From Chloracidobacterium sp. UBA3360 (GTDB lineage: Bacteria > Acidobacteriota > Blastocatellia > Pyrinomonadales > Pyrinomonadaceae): a DNA stretch of 44,345 nucleotides. The stretch covers positions 88,249 through 132,593 of the forward strand of contig DEQS01000100.1 in NCBI GenBank assembly GCA_002360555.1, given 5' to 3'. This document shows, in pieces, positions 15,441 to 26,900 of the stretch (position 1 is its first letter; each line of letters opens with the position of its first letter). The position numbers were made by a program, and so were the translations under genes. The notes beneath the pieces were generated by a model, which searched no databases, was not told where the DNA came from, and was given only the letters and a program-made list of their open reading frames with translations.

Positions 15441-15902
15441 ATGGCTGAATATATTTTTAGAACTTTGCAAGAGATCGACCTGCCGCGAGAGGAGGTGTTT
15501 GAATTTTTTTCGAATGCCGAAAATCTCGAACGGATAACGCCGCCAGAGCTTGGGTTTAACATCATCACGCCGCTGCCGATCGACATTAAAAAAGGCACGC
15601 TGATAGATTACCGGCTGTCGCTGCATGGCTTTCCGATCAAATGGCGAACGGAGATCACGCATTGGGAACCGCCGTTTGAATTTATCGATATGCAGCTACG
15701 CGGGCCTTATAAACAGTGGATACACACGCATCGGTTTACTGAGCCGGAGCCGGGGAAAACGCTAATGGAAGATGAGGTGCGGTATCGCCTGCCGTTTGAG
15801 CCCGTCGGCGATGTCGTAAAATTTTTGGTCGGCGGCAAGATAAAAAAGATATTTGATTATAGGCGGCAGGCGGTGAATGAATATTTTTCGATAGGGACCT
15901 AA
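15441..15902 (+). CDS. SRPBCC (START-like) family ligand-binding protein
   Basis: The product is 153 residues and has the helix-grip pattern of the polyketide-cyclase/SRPBCC superfamily: an opening FRTLQEIDLPREEVFEFFSNAENLERITPPELGF, central paired strands (DYRLSLHGFPIKWRTEIT, FEFIDMQLRGPYKQW) and a long C-terminal helix (FDYRRQAVNEYF). No signal peptide is present. Family members bind lipids or other hydrophobic ligands, and the closest pattern is that of proteins often annotated as cell-division inhibitors or cyclases. The ligand is unknown. The stop overlaps the stop of the mtnB-like gene by 4 nt (15899-15902). Confidence 0.82.
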   Translation: MAEYIFRTLQEIDLPREEVFEFFSNAENLERITPPELGFNIITPLPIDIKKGTLIDYRLSLHGFPIKWRTEITHWEPPFEFIDMQLRGPYKQWIHTHRFTEPEPGKTLMEDEVRYRLPFEPVGDVVKFLVGGKIKKIFDYRRQAVNEYFSIGT

Positions 15903-16519
15903 GCCGTGCGTGCAGTGACTTCAAAAAGAAACTCTAATATCTCAATATTTCGACGAGCCTGTTCGACCGTCTCGCCCCAAGAGAACAGGCCGTGGCGACG
16001 AATGTAGATACCATTTATTGCTGGATCTTCGACTAGAACGTTCGAGACGACATGCGACAGGGCGAGCTGATCTTGCGAATTTTCGACGATCGGCACGCGT
16101 TCGATATGCTCGTGGCTCTCGACTCCCGGCAATCCTTTCAACACTTCATAGCCCTGTAAGTTGATCGACCCGTCAACGAAATACTTGTCCGAAAGTATCA
16201 CGCCAGCGACTGTCTGCGAATACAAAATACACCGCGCACGCGGCCGCAGACGGTAGATCGACAGGTGTAGCAGCGTTTCATCGGACGGGCGCCCAAACCC
16301 CTGCAATATCTCAGCGTCGTCATCAAGTTCAAGAAAATTGGTCTCGTCGAGCGTACCTTTTTCGTTCCCGGCGGCTGTGATGCAGAGGCGCATCGGCTTG
16401 CGGGCGAGCAGTATCGAATAGTTGCCGCTCGCACCGCGTGACCAACCCCGGCGGTAAAATTCGCGTCCGGCCTCAGTCAGTTCTTGTGTCGGACTAAGTG
16501 GTTGGGAGTCGTTTGGCAT
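15899..16519 (-). CDS. MtnB-like class II aldolase/adducin-fold protein with altered metal site
   Basis: The product is 206 residues, the length and overall pattern of methylthioribulose-1-phosphate dehydratase, a methionine-salvage enzyme. Conserved features include GASGNYS (30-35), TAAGNEKG, GYEVLKGL with Glu125, and RRHGLFSWGET with His176. The metal-binding HxH of the family, normally in a LHTHS-type segment, is replaced by Tyr100-Ser101-Gln102 (ILYSQTVAG). Two of the three zinc ligands are therefore missing and dehydratase activity is doubtful. No other methionine-salvage gene is in the window. It starts 2 nt after the acs stop, so the two are cotranscribed. I therefore withhold the mtnB symbol. 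Confidence 0.7.
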   Translation of the reverse strand: MPNDSQPLSPTQELTEAGREFYRRGWSRGASGNYSILLARKPMRLCITAAGNEKGTLDETNFLELDDDAEILQGFGRPSDETLLHLSIYRLRPRARCILYSQTVAGVILSDKYFVDGSINLQGYEVLKGLPGVESHEHIERVPIVENSQDQLALSHVVSNVLVEDPAINGIYIRRHGLFSWGETVEQARRNIEILEFLFEVTARTA

Positions 16520-16521
16520 AT

Positions 16522-18474
<1,953 letters not shown>

Positions 18475-18600
18475 ATCCTTTAAGTATAAATTATTGGGCA
18501 AACGTGCGTAAACATTATGTTTGTGTCGGATAGCCGCCGATTTTGGAATCGATGCGCGAGCGTGTAAAATCGGCGAAGAAAATCCGTCCACATCAAAAAT

Positions 18601-20112
18601 ATGCCGCTGCTCGAAATGCGAAATATCGTCAAGGAATTTCCCGGTGTCCGGGCACTCGACGGCGTCAGTTTTACGCTCGACGCGGGTGAATTTCACTCGC
18701 TCGTCGGCGAAAACGGAGCCGGAAAATCGACGCTGATGAAGGTGCTATCGGGCGTGTATCCTGCGGGGACATTTGCCGGCGAGATACTTGTTGACGATGC
18801 GGCCCGGCATTTTCGCGGGATACGCGATTCTGAGAAAGCGGGTATCGCGATCATCTTTCAGGAGCTGTCGCTCGTTAAGGAATTGACCGTCGGCGAAAAT
18901 ATTTTCCTCGGCCGCGAACCGTCGCGGTTTGGGGTCATCAATTGGTCCGACCTGTATAATCGTGCGACGAAGCTGTTACAGGATCTGAATTTACCGATCG
19001 ACCCGCGTGTAAAAGCCGGGAGCCTCGGCATCGGGCAGCAACAGCTTGTCGAGATCGCAAAGGCCTTGTCCCAGGACGCCAAAATTCTTGTTTTGGACGA
19101 ACCGACGGCGGCTCTGACCGAGTCCGAGGTCGAGACGCTTTTTGGCATTCTCGAAAATCTACGCGAGCGGGGCGTCGGGATGATCTACATCTCGCACAAA
19201 CTCGACGAGGTCTTTCGGATGAGCGATCGCATCACCGTACTGCGTGACGGCAAAACAGTAGCGACGCACATCGCTGCTGCGACAAATAAGAATGACATTA
19301 TTGCCGCGATGGTCGGACGCGAGGTTGGGGATATCTTTCCGGTGACGACCCACACACACGGAGCCACGGCACTTAGCGTTACCGGCCTTACGACTTACTC
19401 GGCAGATATTGCGGATAAGAAGCTTGTCGATAATGTGTCATTTGCCGTGAAGAAAGGCGAGGTTTTGGGGATCGCCGGGCTGATGGGAGCAGGACGAAGC
19501 GAATTGCTAATGTCGATCTTTGCGGCATGGCAAGGTAAATATACCCGCGACATCGAGGTAGATGGCCGTCCGGTCAAGATAAATTCGCCGTCAGATGCGA
19601 TCGATAACGGCATTGGTTTTGTTACCGAGGACCGCAAACGTTTTGGCCTGATCCTCGAACAAACGATCGTCGACAACATGACCCTCGCCGGGCTCAAACG
19701 GCTCTCGGGCCGTATTTTCACAAACCGTACAAAAGAGAATCACGCCGTCGCCGGTCCGATGAAAAGCTTGCGGATCAAGGCAAATTCGCCGATGACGGTC
19801 GCGGGGACGTTGTCCGGCGGCAATCAACAAAAGATCGTTCTCGGCAAATGGCTGCTGACTAATCCGTCGGTGCTTTTTCTCGACGAGCCGACACGCGGCA
19901 TCGACGTTGGGGCGAAACAGGAGATCTACGCGGAAATAAACCGCCTAGCCAAAGCGGGAATGGCGATCGTTCTTGTCTCGTCCGAGTTACCCGAGGTACT
20001 CGGCCTTTCCGACCGGATCATCGTTTTGCACGAGGGCCGAGTGACGGGCGAATTTAACCGCGAAGAGGCAACGCCCGAAAAAGTCATGGCGGCGGCGACC
20101 GGTAATCATTAA
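18601..20112 (+). CDS. xylG: Sugar ABC transporter ATP-binding protein (XylG-like, two ABC domains)
   Basis: The product is 503 residues with two fused ABC ATPase domains, the arrangement of RbsA/MglA/XylG. The first has a full Walker A GENGAGKST (36-44), the signature LGIGQQQLVEIAKAL and Walker B ILVLDEPTAAL. The second has the degenerate GLMGAGRSE Walker A usual for this family, the signature LSGGNQQKIVLGKWL, and VLFLDEPTRGID. The insert PAGTFAGEILVDD and the IRDSEKAGIAIIFQELSLVKELTVGENIFLG segment follow XylG more closely than RbsA, suggesting xylose or a related sugar. The permease gene follows after 6 nt. No binding-protein gene is adjacent. A TAAAAT at 18565-18570 is a possible -10 box. 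Confidence 0.9.
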   Translation: MPLLEMRNIVKEFPGVRALDGVSFTLDAGEFHSLVGENGAGKSTLMKVLSGVYPAGTFAGEILVDDAARHFRGIRDSEKAGIAIIFQELSLVKELTVGENIFLGREPSRFGVINWSDLYNRATKLLQDLNLPIDPRVKAGSLGIGQQQLVEIAKALSQDAKILVLDEPTAALTESEVETLFGILENLRERGVGMIYISHKLDEVFRMSDRITVLRDGKTVATHIAAATNKNDIIAAMVGREVGDIFPVTTHTHGATALSVTGLTTYSADIADKKLVDNVSFAVKKGEVLGIAGLMGAGRSELLMSIFAAWQGKYTRDIEVDGRPVKINSPSDAIDNGIGFVTEDRKRFGLILEQTIVDNMTLAGLKRLSGRIFTNRTKENHAVAGPMKSLRIKANSPMTVAGTLSGGNQQKIVLGKWLLTNPSVLFLDEPTRGIDVGAKQEIYAEINRLAKAGMAIVLVSSELPEVLGLSDRIIVLHEGRVTGEFNREEATPEKVMAAATGNH

Positions 20113-20118
20113 ACATCA

Positions 20119-21264
20119 ATGGAAGAAGCGAAAACATCACGAATAAACGCGACGGCCCTGCGGGCGTATATCATGCTCGCCGTCCTCGGCCTGATCTGGA
20201 TATATTTTCACTGGGCGACACCGGGCAACACTTTTTTGACCGCACGAAATCTGTCAAATCTGATGACCCAGATGTCGGTGACGGGCATTATCGCGGTCGG
20301 TATGTTGATGGTGATCGTTTCCGGAAACATCGATCTATCGGTCGGTTCGGTGGTCGGATTTGCGGGCGGTATCGCGGCATTTCTGATGACAACGTGGGGA
20401 TTTGGGTTGCCGGTTGCGATCATCGCGGCGATCTTGGTCGGTGTTGCGGTCGGTGTTTTTCAGGGAGCTTTAACGGCATATCTCAATATCCCGGCGTTTA
20501 TCGTGACGCTTGGCGGTTTGCTCGCATGGCGTGGTGCGGTCAAATGGCTACTTGGCGGCAATACGATACCGGTCGCCGACGAGACGTTTAAGGCTATCGG
20601 CAACGCTAATATCCCGGCGACGGTCGGCTGGGTCTTGGCCGGGATCGCAGTGCTTGCGGTCATTTACTCGGCATATCGGCGTGCAAGTTCTGTCCAAAAA
20701 TACGGCCTCGGCGAGACAAATTATAAGAGCGAGTTGCTCAAAGCGATCATCCCTGCCGGAGCCGTCATCGCATTTATCGCCGTGATGAACGCCTGGCAAG
20801 GCGTGCCAGTGCCGGTGCTGATAATGCTGGCCGTTGCTCTGCTTGGAGCTTTTCTCACCAATTCGACCGTCTTTGGGCGCTATCTCTACGCCATCGGCGG
20901 CAACCCCGACGCCGCACGGCTTTCGGGCATAAACGACAAGCGAAACATCGTCAAGGTCTATGCACTGCTCGGAGCGTTGACCGGCGTTGCTTCCCTAATA
21001 TTTACCGCCCGCGTCGGCAGCGCCGCCCCTGATGCCGGTGTACTAAAAGAACTCGACGCCATCGCCGCTTGCGTCATCGGCGGTGCAAGCCTGATGGGCG
21101 GCCGCGGCACCATCTTCGGAGCCTGTCTCGGAGCACTAATAATGGCAAGCCTCGACAACGGCATGTCGCTGCTCAACGTCCGCGATTTTATGCAGGACAT
21201 CATCAAAGGCTCGATCCTCGTCGCAGCCGTTGGGCTGGATATGGTGGGCCGGAGGCAGGGCTAG
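20119..21264 (+). CDS. xylH: Sugar ABC transporter permease (XylH-like)
   Basis: The predicted protein has 381 residues and about ten hydrophobic segments. The BPD_transp_2 signature GNIDLSVGSVVGFAGG lies near residues 70-85, and AIGGNPDAARLSGI near 267 and ACVIGGASLMGGRGT near 316 are diagnostic of the ribose/xylose permease family. The extended central region between membrane segments (RASSVQKYGLGETNYKSELLKAIIPAG) is typical of XylH rather than RbsC. It forms the inner-membrane channel served by XylG, 6 nt upstream. Its stop codon shares CTAG (21261-21264) with the stop of moaA on the other strand. Confidence 0.9.
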   Translation: MEEAKTSRINATALRAYIMLAVLGLIWIYFHWATPGNTFLTARNLSNLMTQMSVTGIIAVGMLMVIVSGNIDLSVGSVVGFAGGIAAFLMTTWGFGLPVAIIAAILVGVAVGVFQGALTAYLNIPAFIVTLGGLLAWRGAVKWLLGGNTIPVADETFKAIGNANIPATVGWVLAGIAVLAVIYSAYRRASSVQKYGLGETNYKSELLKAIIPAGAVIAFIAVMNAWQGVPVPVLIMLAVALLGAFLTNSTVFGRYLYAIGGNPDAARLSGINDKRNIVKVYALLGALTGVASLIFTARVGSAAPDAGVLKELDAIAACVIGGASLMGGRGTIFGACLGALIMASLDNGMSLLNVRDFMQDIIKGSILVAAVGLDMVGRRQG

Positions 21265-22250
21265 CCGCCAATAAAACTCATTGTCCGGGAGGGCTGGATG
21301 AATTCCGCGTCGTTTATGTAATGACGCGGTTCTTTTTTTATAACAGCGTTTTCGATAAAGCCGACGATTTCGTCACGGCTCGCACCGCTGCGGACAAAAT
21401 CGCGGAGGTTGTGTTCCTTGGTGGAAAAGAGGCAGGTGCGGATCTGGCCGTCGGCGGTTAGGCGGATGCGGGAACAGGCTCCGCAAAACATCTCGGTCAC
21501 GGGGGCGATGATACCGATCTCCCCTTTGGCACCGTCGGCAAACTCATATTTCCAAGCAGTTTCGCTGCCGCGTGACGATTCTTTTAATTTCAACGGATAG
21601 ACGGCATTTATTGTGTCGTGAATTTCTTTACCGGGAACCACTATTTCGCGACTCCAGTCGTGGCCGCTGTCGAGCGGCATAAATTCAATAAACCGCATCG
21701 CGACATCGTATTCGCGGGCGAAACGTGCAAACTCGACCATCTCATCGTCATTGCGTCCGCGAACCAAGACGGCGTTGATCTTTACCGGCTCAAAGCCATA
21801 CTTTTTTGCCGCGTCGATCGCCGCATAGACTTTGTCGAGGGCATCGACGCCAGTGATATCGATAAAGCGATCGCGGTCGAGGCTATCGAGGCTGATCGTG
21901 ACGCGGTCGAGACCGGCGGTTTTTAATGCCTCGGCGTGTCGGGGGAATTCGTGGCCGTTGGTTGTGAGTGCGAGATCCTGTAGCTGCGGTTTGAGTTTAG
22001 TAAGCTGCTCTACGAGCGACACGATGCCCTTTCGCAGCATTGGTTCGCCGCCGGTTAAACGGATCTTCTCGATACCTAATCCAACAAAAATATCCGATAA
22101 ATACGCGATCTCTTCGAATGTGAGGATCGTCTCTTTTCGTGCGAGCGGCGGCTCGCCGTTTGGCAGGCAATAAAAACAGCGGAAATTACAGCGGTCTGTC
22201 AGCGAGATGCGCAGATCGCGAATTATCCGGTTGTGAGCGTCACGAAGCAT
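21261..22250 (-). CDS. moaA: GTP 3',8-cyclase MoaA
   Basis: This is a 329-residue radical SAM enzyme for the first step of molybdenum cofactor synthesis. The N-terminal cluster is Cys21, Cys25 and Cys28 (DRCNFRCFYC). The second, substrate-binding cluster is formed by the Cys residues of FCGACSRIRLTADGQIRTC. The protein ends in Gly-Gly, the C-terminal feature needed for MoaA activity. It uses SAM and GTP to form 3',8-cyclo-7,8-dihydro-GTP, which MoaC converts to cPMP. No other mo genes are in the window. The start MLRDAHNRIIRDLRISLTD is family-typical, and the stop overlaps that of xylH. Confidence 0.96.
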   Translation of the reverse strand: MLRDAHNRIIRDLRISLTDRCNFRCFYCLPNGEPPLARKETILTFEEIAYLSDIFVGLGIEKIRLTGGEPMLRKGIVSLVEQLTKLKPQLQDLALTTNGHEFPRHAEALKTAGLDRVTISLDSLDRDRFIDITGVDALDKVYAAIDAAKKYGFEPVKINAVLVRGRNDDEMVEFARFAREYDVAMRFIEFMPLDSGHDWSREIVVPGKEIHDTINAVYPLKLKESSRGSETAWKYEFADGAKGEIGIIAPVTEMFCGACSRIRLTADGQIRTCLFSTKEHNLRDFVRSGASRDEIVGFIENAVIKKEPRHYINDAEFIQPSRTMSFIGG

Positions 22251-22272
22251 ATAAGTCAGCCTGCCTTCCGTT

Positions 22273-22926
22273 CTACTTAAAGGCCTCTTCGATCAGTTTG
22301 AGCTGGCCTAGTGCCTTGGTCGCGTCGGGATTTGTGACCTTTGTCAGAATTTCTCTCAACTCTTTTATCATCGTCGCAAACTCGGCCCGGTCCGAAGCTT
22401 CGGTCGGCCCGTCGTAGTTTTTCTTGGCGGACGCGATATCGTCTGCCATATAGCCAAGGAACTTGACCATCGACCGGGCGGCCTTTTTGCTATAGGCTCC
22501 CTTAGGTTTGACCATCAGGTATTCGCCGTAAGTCGTGCGGAGTTTGTACAGGTAGCAGTTAACATAGCCTTCGCATTCGCCGGGCAGCGGATTATCGGCG
22601 GCCGTCCAGGCGATCTGGTCGGCGATAGCGAGCGACTCATATTTTTTGTAAAGATCCCAAAAACGGTCTGAACGGACATACCATTCGGCGGACGGGTCGC
22701 TGTACACGATGTCCTTGTCGTTCTTTTTTAGAAATGAACGGTGCGGTTCCTTGTCCTGTTTGTTCATCGGTATCTTTTTTAGAGCCGCACTCAATGCGAC
22801 CAGTCTCTTATATTCTTTAGAGGCGGCCGATGTATTTTGTGCGGCGGTGATACTTGTCAGCATCAATACCGAAACGGCGATCAAGAATGTGAGTGTTAAA
22901 GCGTTCTTAATTGTGTCTAGCGTCAT
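22273..22926 (-). CDS. Secreted protein of unknown function
   Basis: The 217-residue protein has a signal peptide (about residues 1-29, NALTLTFLIAVSVLMLTSITAAQ) and a mainly helical mature part. Its only two Cys (in GECEGYVNCYLY) are close together and could form a disulfide. Charged segments such as NKQDKEPHRSFLKKNDKD and a conserved-looking aromatic stretch (SAEWYVRSDRFWDLYKKYESL) suggest a folded domain. I recognise no family. It sits 23 nt downstream of queG on the same strand and may be cotranscribed; moaA follows 22 nt further on. Confidence 0.6.
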   Translation of the reverse strand: MTLDTIKNALTLTFLIAVSVLMLTSITAAQNTSAASKEYKRLVALSAALKKIPMNKQDKEPHRSFLKKNDKDIVYSDPSAEWYVRSDRFWDLYKKYESLAIADQIAWTAADNPLPGECEGYVNCYLYKLRTTYGEYLMVKPKGAYSKKAARSMVKFLGYMADDIASAKKNYDGPTEASDRAEFATMIKELREILTKVTNPDATKALGQLKLIEEAFK

Positions 22927-22949
22927 AATAGATATCGAAAATCAGTGTT

Positions 22950-23870
22950 TTAGAGATATTTAGCGTTTCTTTTTAGTCCACTTAGTTTCGCACGTTTTAT
23001 CGCCGAACCGCGAAACCTGACGACATAATCATCATGTGTCATATCGGCGATCTCGGTAACGGAAAGATCAGTTTGGCCATTTCGTGGCTCAAAACGTGCT
23101 TCGACTGACGGCTGTTCGAACCGGTTCCACGGACAGACATCCTGACAAATATCACATCCGTAGATCCAGCCGTCGAGATTCTCGGTTATTTCGACCGGTA
23201 AGGTCTCGTCTCGCAGCTCGATCGTCGCGTATGAGATGCATTTACGTGAGTCGACGACGTATGGTTTGACGATCGCCTGCGTCGGACAGGCGTCTAGACA
23301 CGCCGTGCATGTTCCGCAATGATCTTCGACCGTTTCAGTATCGTAATCAAGTTCGATATTTAGCAGCAGCGATCCGATAAAGACCCATGAGCCGATCTCT
23401 TTTGTGATCACGTTGGAATGTTTGCCAAGCCAGCCCAAACCCGCCCGAACCGCCCACGCCTTGTCCATTATTGGTGCAGTATCGACGCAGATCTTGCCGT
23501 CGGCTGACGGGTCTTCTGATCTAATCCAAGTGAGTAGTTCAGTTAGTTTTTCACGGACGACATCATGATAATCATCGCCCCAGGCGTAGCGTGAGACCTT
23601 GCCCAGATTCTCATCTGCCTGATGTTGATGTGGCGTGAAATAGTTTAAGGCGACGACCACGATAGACCTTGCCTCGGGAAATATTAGACGCGGGTCGCTG
23701 CGTTTCTCGGGTTCACGCTCCATCCAAGCCATTTCGCCATGAAAGCCACGACCGAGCCAATCGCTCAAATTAGCCCCTTCGTCAACGAGCGGTTCCGCCG
23801 CAACGATCCCGACCTTTGAGAAGCCTATCTCTGACGCTTTGAGCTTTATCTTTTCGGCAAGGAAACGCAT
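22950..23870 (-). CDS. queG: Epoxyqueuosine reductase QueG
   Basis: The product is 306 residues. QueG is a cobalamin-dependent, iron-sulfur reductase that converts epoxyqueuosine to queuosine in tRNA. The N-terminal cobalamin-binding half includes ALNYFTPHQ and DTAPIMDKAWAVRAGLGWLGKHSNVIT; the Asp in DTAP is the family's catalytic acid. Two [4Fe-4S] motifs follow: CGTCTACLDACPTQAI, and CDICQDVCPWNRF with the upstream CISYATIE Cys. It is shorter than E. coli QueG (379 residues) because the C-terminal HEAT-like part is absent, as in several other phyla. The TonB-receptor terminator lies just upstream. Confidence 0.93.
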   Translation of the reverse strand: MRFLAEKIKLKASEIGFSKVGIVAAEPLVDEGANLSDWLGRGFHGEMAWMEREPEKRSDPRLIFPEARSIVVVALNYFTPHQHQADENLGKVSRYAWGDDYHDVVREKLTELLTWIRSEDPSADGKICVDTAPIMDKAWAVRAGLGWLGKHSNVITKEIGSWVFIGSLLLNIELDYDTETVEDHCGTCTACLDACPTQAIVKPYVVDSRKCISYATIELRDETLPVEITENLDGWIYGCDICQDVCPWNRFEQPSVEARFEPRNGQTDLSVTEIADMTHDDYVVRFRGSAIKRAKLSGLKRNAKYL

Positions 23871-23883
23871 ACTTCGATTATCG

Positions 23884-23917
23884 ACAAAAAAGGCCGGATG
23901 GCTAAAACCACCCGGCC
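23884..23917 (-). terminator. Rho-independent terminator of the TonB receptor gene
   Basis: On the minus strand a 10-bp stem (arms 23908-23917 and 23892-23901, with one G-T pair) and a 6-nt loop are followed by a run of six T. It lies 24 nt past the receptor stop codon and just before queG, separating the two units. Confidence 0.85.
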
Positions 23918-23940
23918 ATAATTTATGTTCTAAGTGTTAC

Positions 23941-26900
23941 TTAAAAGCTGAGTTTTAGACCAAACTGGAACTGACGTGAGTCATACGCGGCGGTCGGACG
24001 GCTGTAGTATTTACCGTCGCTCCTACGTTGGCCAAATGCATTTACATCCGTAAAGAATGGCGTTGCCGAACCTTCGTTGAACCGGTTGAAGAGGTTAAAG
24101 CCCTCTGCGATCAAGTCAAGACGGAAACGCTCCGCAAAATGGATCGCACGCGAAAGACGCATGTCCATCGAGAAAAATCCGTGCGTAATGCCCATATTGC
24201 GGCCCAGGTTTCCAACCGAAAACCTGCCGTTGGTGATCAGCGGGGTGATGCAGCCGGTGGTTCCCGGTACACAAAGACTGCCGTCTGCATTTACGCTCGG
24301 CCGATCGGTCTGTCCGGTCTGGTCATTGTTTGCATCAACATTTGTAATGATGTTGAATGGCCGGCCGGATGAAAACTCGATGATCGGAGCGACCGTCCAG
24401 TCTGCAAGGAACTTGTGCCAGCCATCACCCGATCTCCAGGCTATGGGCGATGTCCAGAGTCCGCTAAAGACGAAACGGTGCCGCTGGTCAAACAGCGAAT
24501 CTGACCGTTCAGCACTAAAGTTGTTAACGTCCTGTGCGATCAGCAATGTCTGCAGATCCGACGAATCATCAATGGATTGCGACAACGTGTAGCTTGCAAG
24601 GAACGTGAAGTTGTTTGAAAACCGGCGTTTGAATTCGAGATTAAATGCCTGATATTTCGAATTACCATCCGAGATCTGAGCATTTACCGAACCATACGGT
24701 GTAATGACACCCGGTGTGCGGAGGCTACCCGCTAACTGTGAGTCAAGGACGGCCTTAGAAACAGCGCCGCCTGAGAGAGCAGCCGCGAGGAAATAGTTCG
24801 GTGCATTCGGACGGAAGAAATTGGCAATAGCAGGTGCTACAACACGTCCGCCGGGGCAACTTGCGACCATGCCCGGGATAACTACTACACAACCAACACC
24901 GGTCGGCGTTCCCGCTGCCGTTGTGGCGATCGCGAGAGTTGATACCGCCTGTGTCGACGTTGGCAATGCACCACCGTTGTAACGCTGGTAGTTTTGGATC
25001 TGCAATGCAGTGTTCGGTGTGTTCAGATCTGTCGGATGAGGTAGATGATGTGCTCCGACATAGAGGTATGAACCAGTGATCGCCATATCTCGACCGATCT
25101 GTTGTTCAAACGAAATGTTTGCCTGAGTTGCTGATGCATATTGAAAGTCTTTAGCGATCGGCAGTGAGAACGGCAGAACCGCACCAAACCCAGAGTAAGT
25201 CTGGTCGTTAAAACGCATACGGCCAAACTGATATTGAGCCGACGCCGCGACACCAGTCGTCGTCGGGTTGCCGAATCCGGCACAAAGAGCCGCATTCGAA
25301 CCAGAGTTTCCGCAAACTGTTCCATGAAACACGAGAGCCGCATTAAGCAGTGTAGCAGCACCGGTTGAGGTATTGATCGGTACAGGGCTGCCTGCCGTCA
25401 ATACCGCCTGTTGCTGTTGCGACGAATCAGCAATGTCGGAGTTGAACGCAACGGCGAGTAGCGGATGATCATAGTAGAGGCCGATCGAACCTCGAACGAC
25501 CGATTTGCCGGATCCGAAAATGTCATAGGCAAAACCAAATCGCGGGGCCCAGTTGTTCTTGTCACGCGGAATACCCTGTTGGACGCCGACTGCATCTTGT
25601 GCAGCAAGGATATCGCTTGCACTAAGCGTGATCCCGGTGAGTGGGTCCCTTACGCCGACCGGCGCGATCGTTTCGGTTAATTCAACGTCATAACGGATCC
25701 CGTAATTGAGCGTCAATCTTCGCGTTGCTCGCCACGAATCCTGGGCAAAAAACGCGATCGGTGTATTTTTGATCTGGCTGCTCTTATTGCCAAAGCCCTG
25801 GACATAGGTTGAGGGCAGTCCAAGGCCATAGCTCTGTACCGGCGTAAACGAGGGCAGGCCCGCGAACGCTGGGTTAAGATTGGCAGCATCAAAATCACCA
25901 AAATTAAACAAAGCCGCAAAGTTTAGCTCAAAGTCGGCTTTCGGTATCCTGACCGTGTTAAAGTCGCCGCCAAACTTCAATGTATGGTTTCCAGTAACCC
26001 ATGTGAAATTATTGACGAACTGATTTCGGTTTTCGATACGATCGACGGGCGAAAAAAGTTCTCGTCCGATGAACGCCGTGCCTGAAATGTTAAAGGCGAC
26101 AGCCTCGCCATTCTGCGACTTAAATCCTGTGTCACGCCGTCCAAAGCTGTAACGAAATTCATTTGCTGTATTGCTCGAAAGCGTCGAATTGAGTCCGACG
26201 TTAAATGATGTATCTTTGAAACGCGTGATTCCGGTGCGTGAAAAATCATTTTGTCCGAGCGACTGGTTCTGAGACTCGACTTGGATGCCGGTCACCGTAC
26301 CTGTGTTGAAGCCAAACCGGACATTCAACTGATGATTTGCGTTGATATTGTGATCGACGCGAGTCGAGAGATAATTTGACCTGTCGGTGATCGGGAAGAT
26401 CTTGTCGAGACTATTCAAAGCCCTAAATGCGATCGGCAGGCCGTTTGTGCCGACAGTTCCGGTGGGAACCGGTGCTGATGTGAGAAGAAAGCGAGCCCCA
26501 ATTGTACCCGGTGTGATAGGCGATATTGCCGGACATACGCTACCGTCGTTTGGACTGGTCAATGGGTTTGTTCCAGTCAGAGCTGTCTGTCCGCCACTAG
26601 ACGCAAAGAAAGCATAAGCACGTGCCGCGCAGACATTTGCACCGCCGAGGCCAACAAGGGTGTTGATCGCTGCCGCCTGGGCTGCCGTTAGGTTTGTAAA
26701 GGTGCGTGCGACCGGATTGGTCCCGGCAATCACAGGGATCGTAGCGGAGGCGGTCAAATTACCCACTACATTTGAAGTGAAAAATCCAGACTCGTTCCGC
26801 TGACGTCCTTCGTAAGCAAAGAAGAAGTGTGTTTTGTCTTTGATGATAGGGCCGCCAACAGTCGCCCCAAACTGCGTTCTGCGAAAATCCGGATTCGCGA

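Noticed and set aside
18475..18696. 74-codon N-terminal extension of Acs
   Set aside because: The added residues resemble no Acs protein and would overlap the divergent xylG start. The shorter form matches the usual Acs length.
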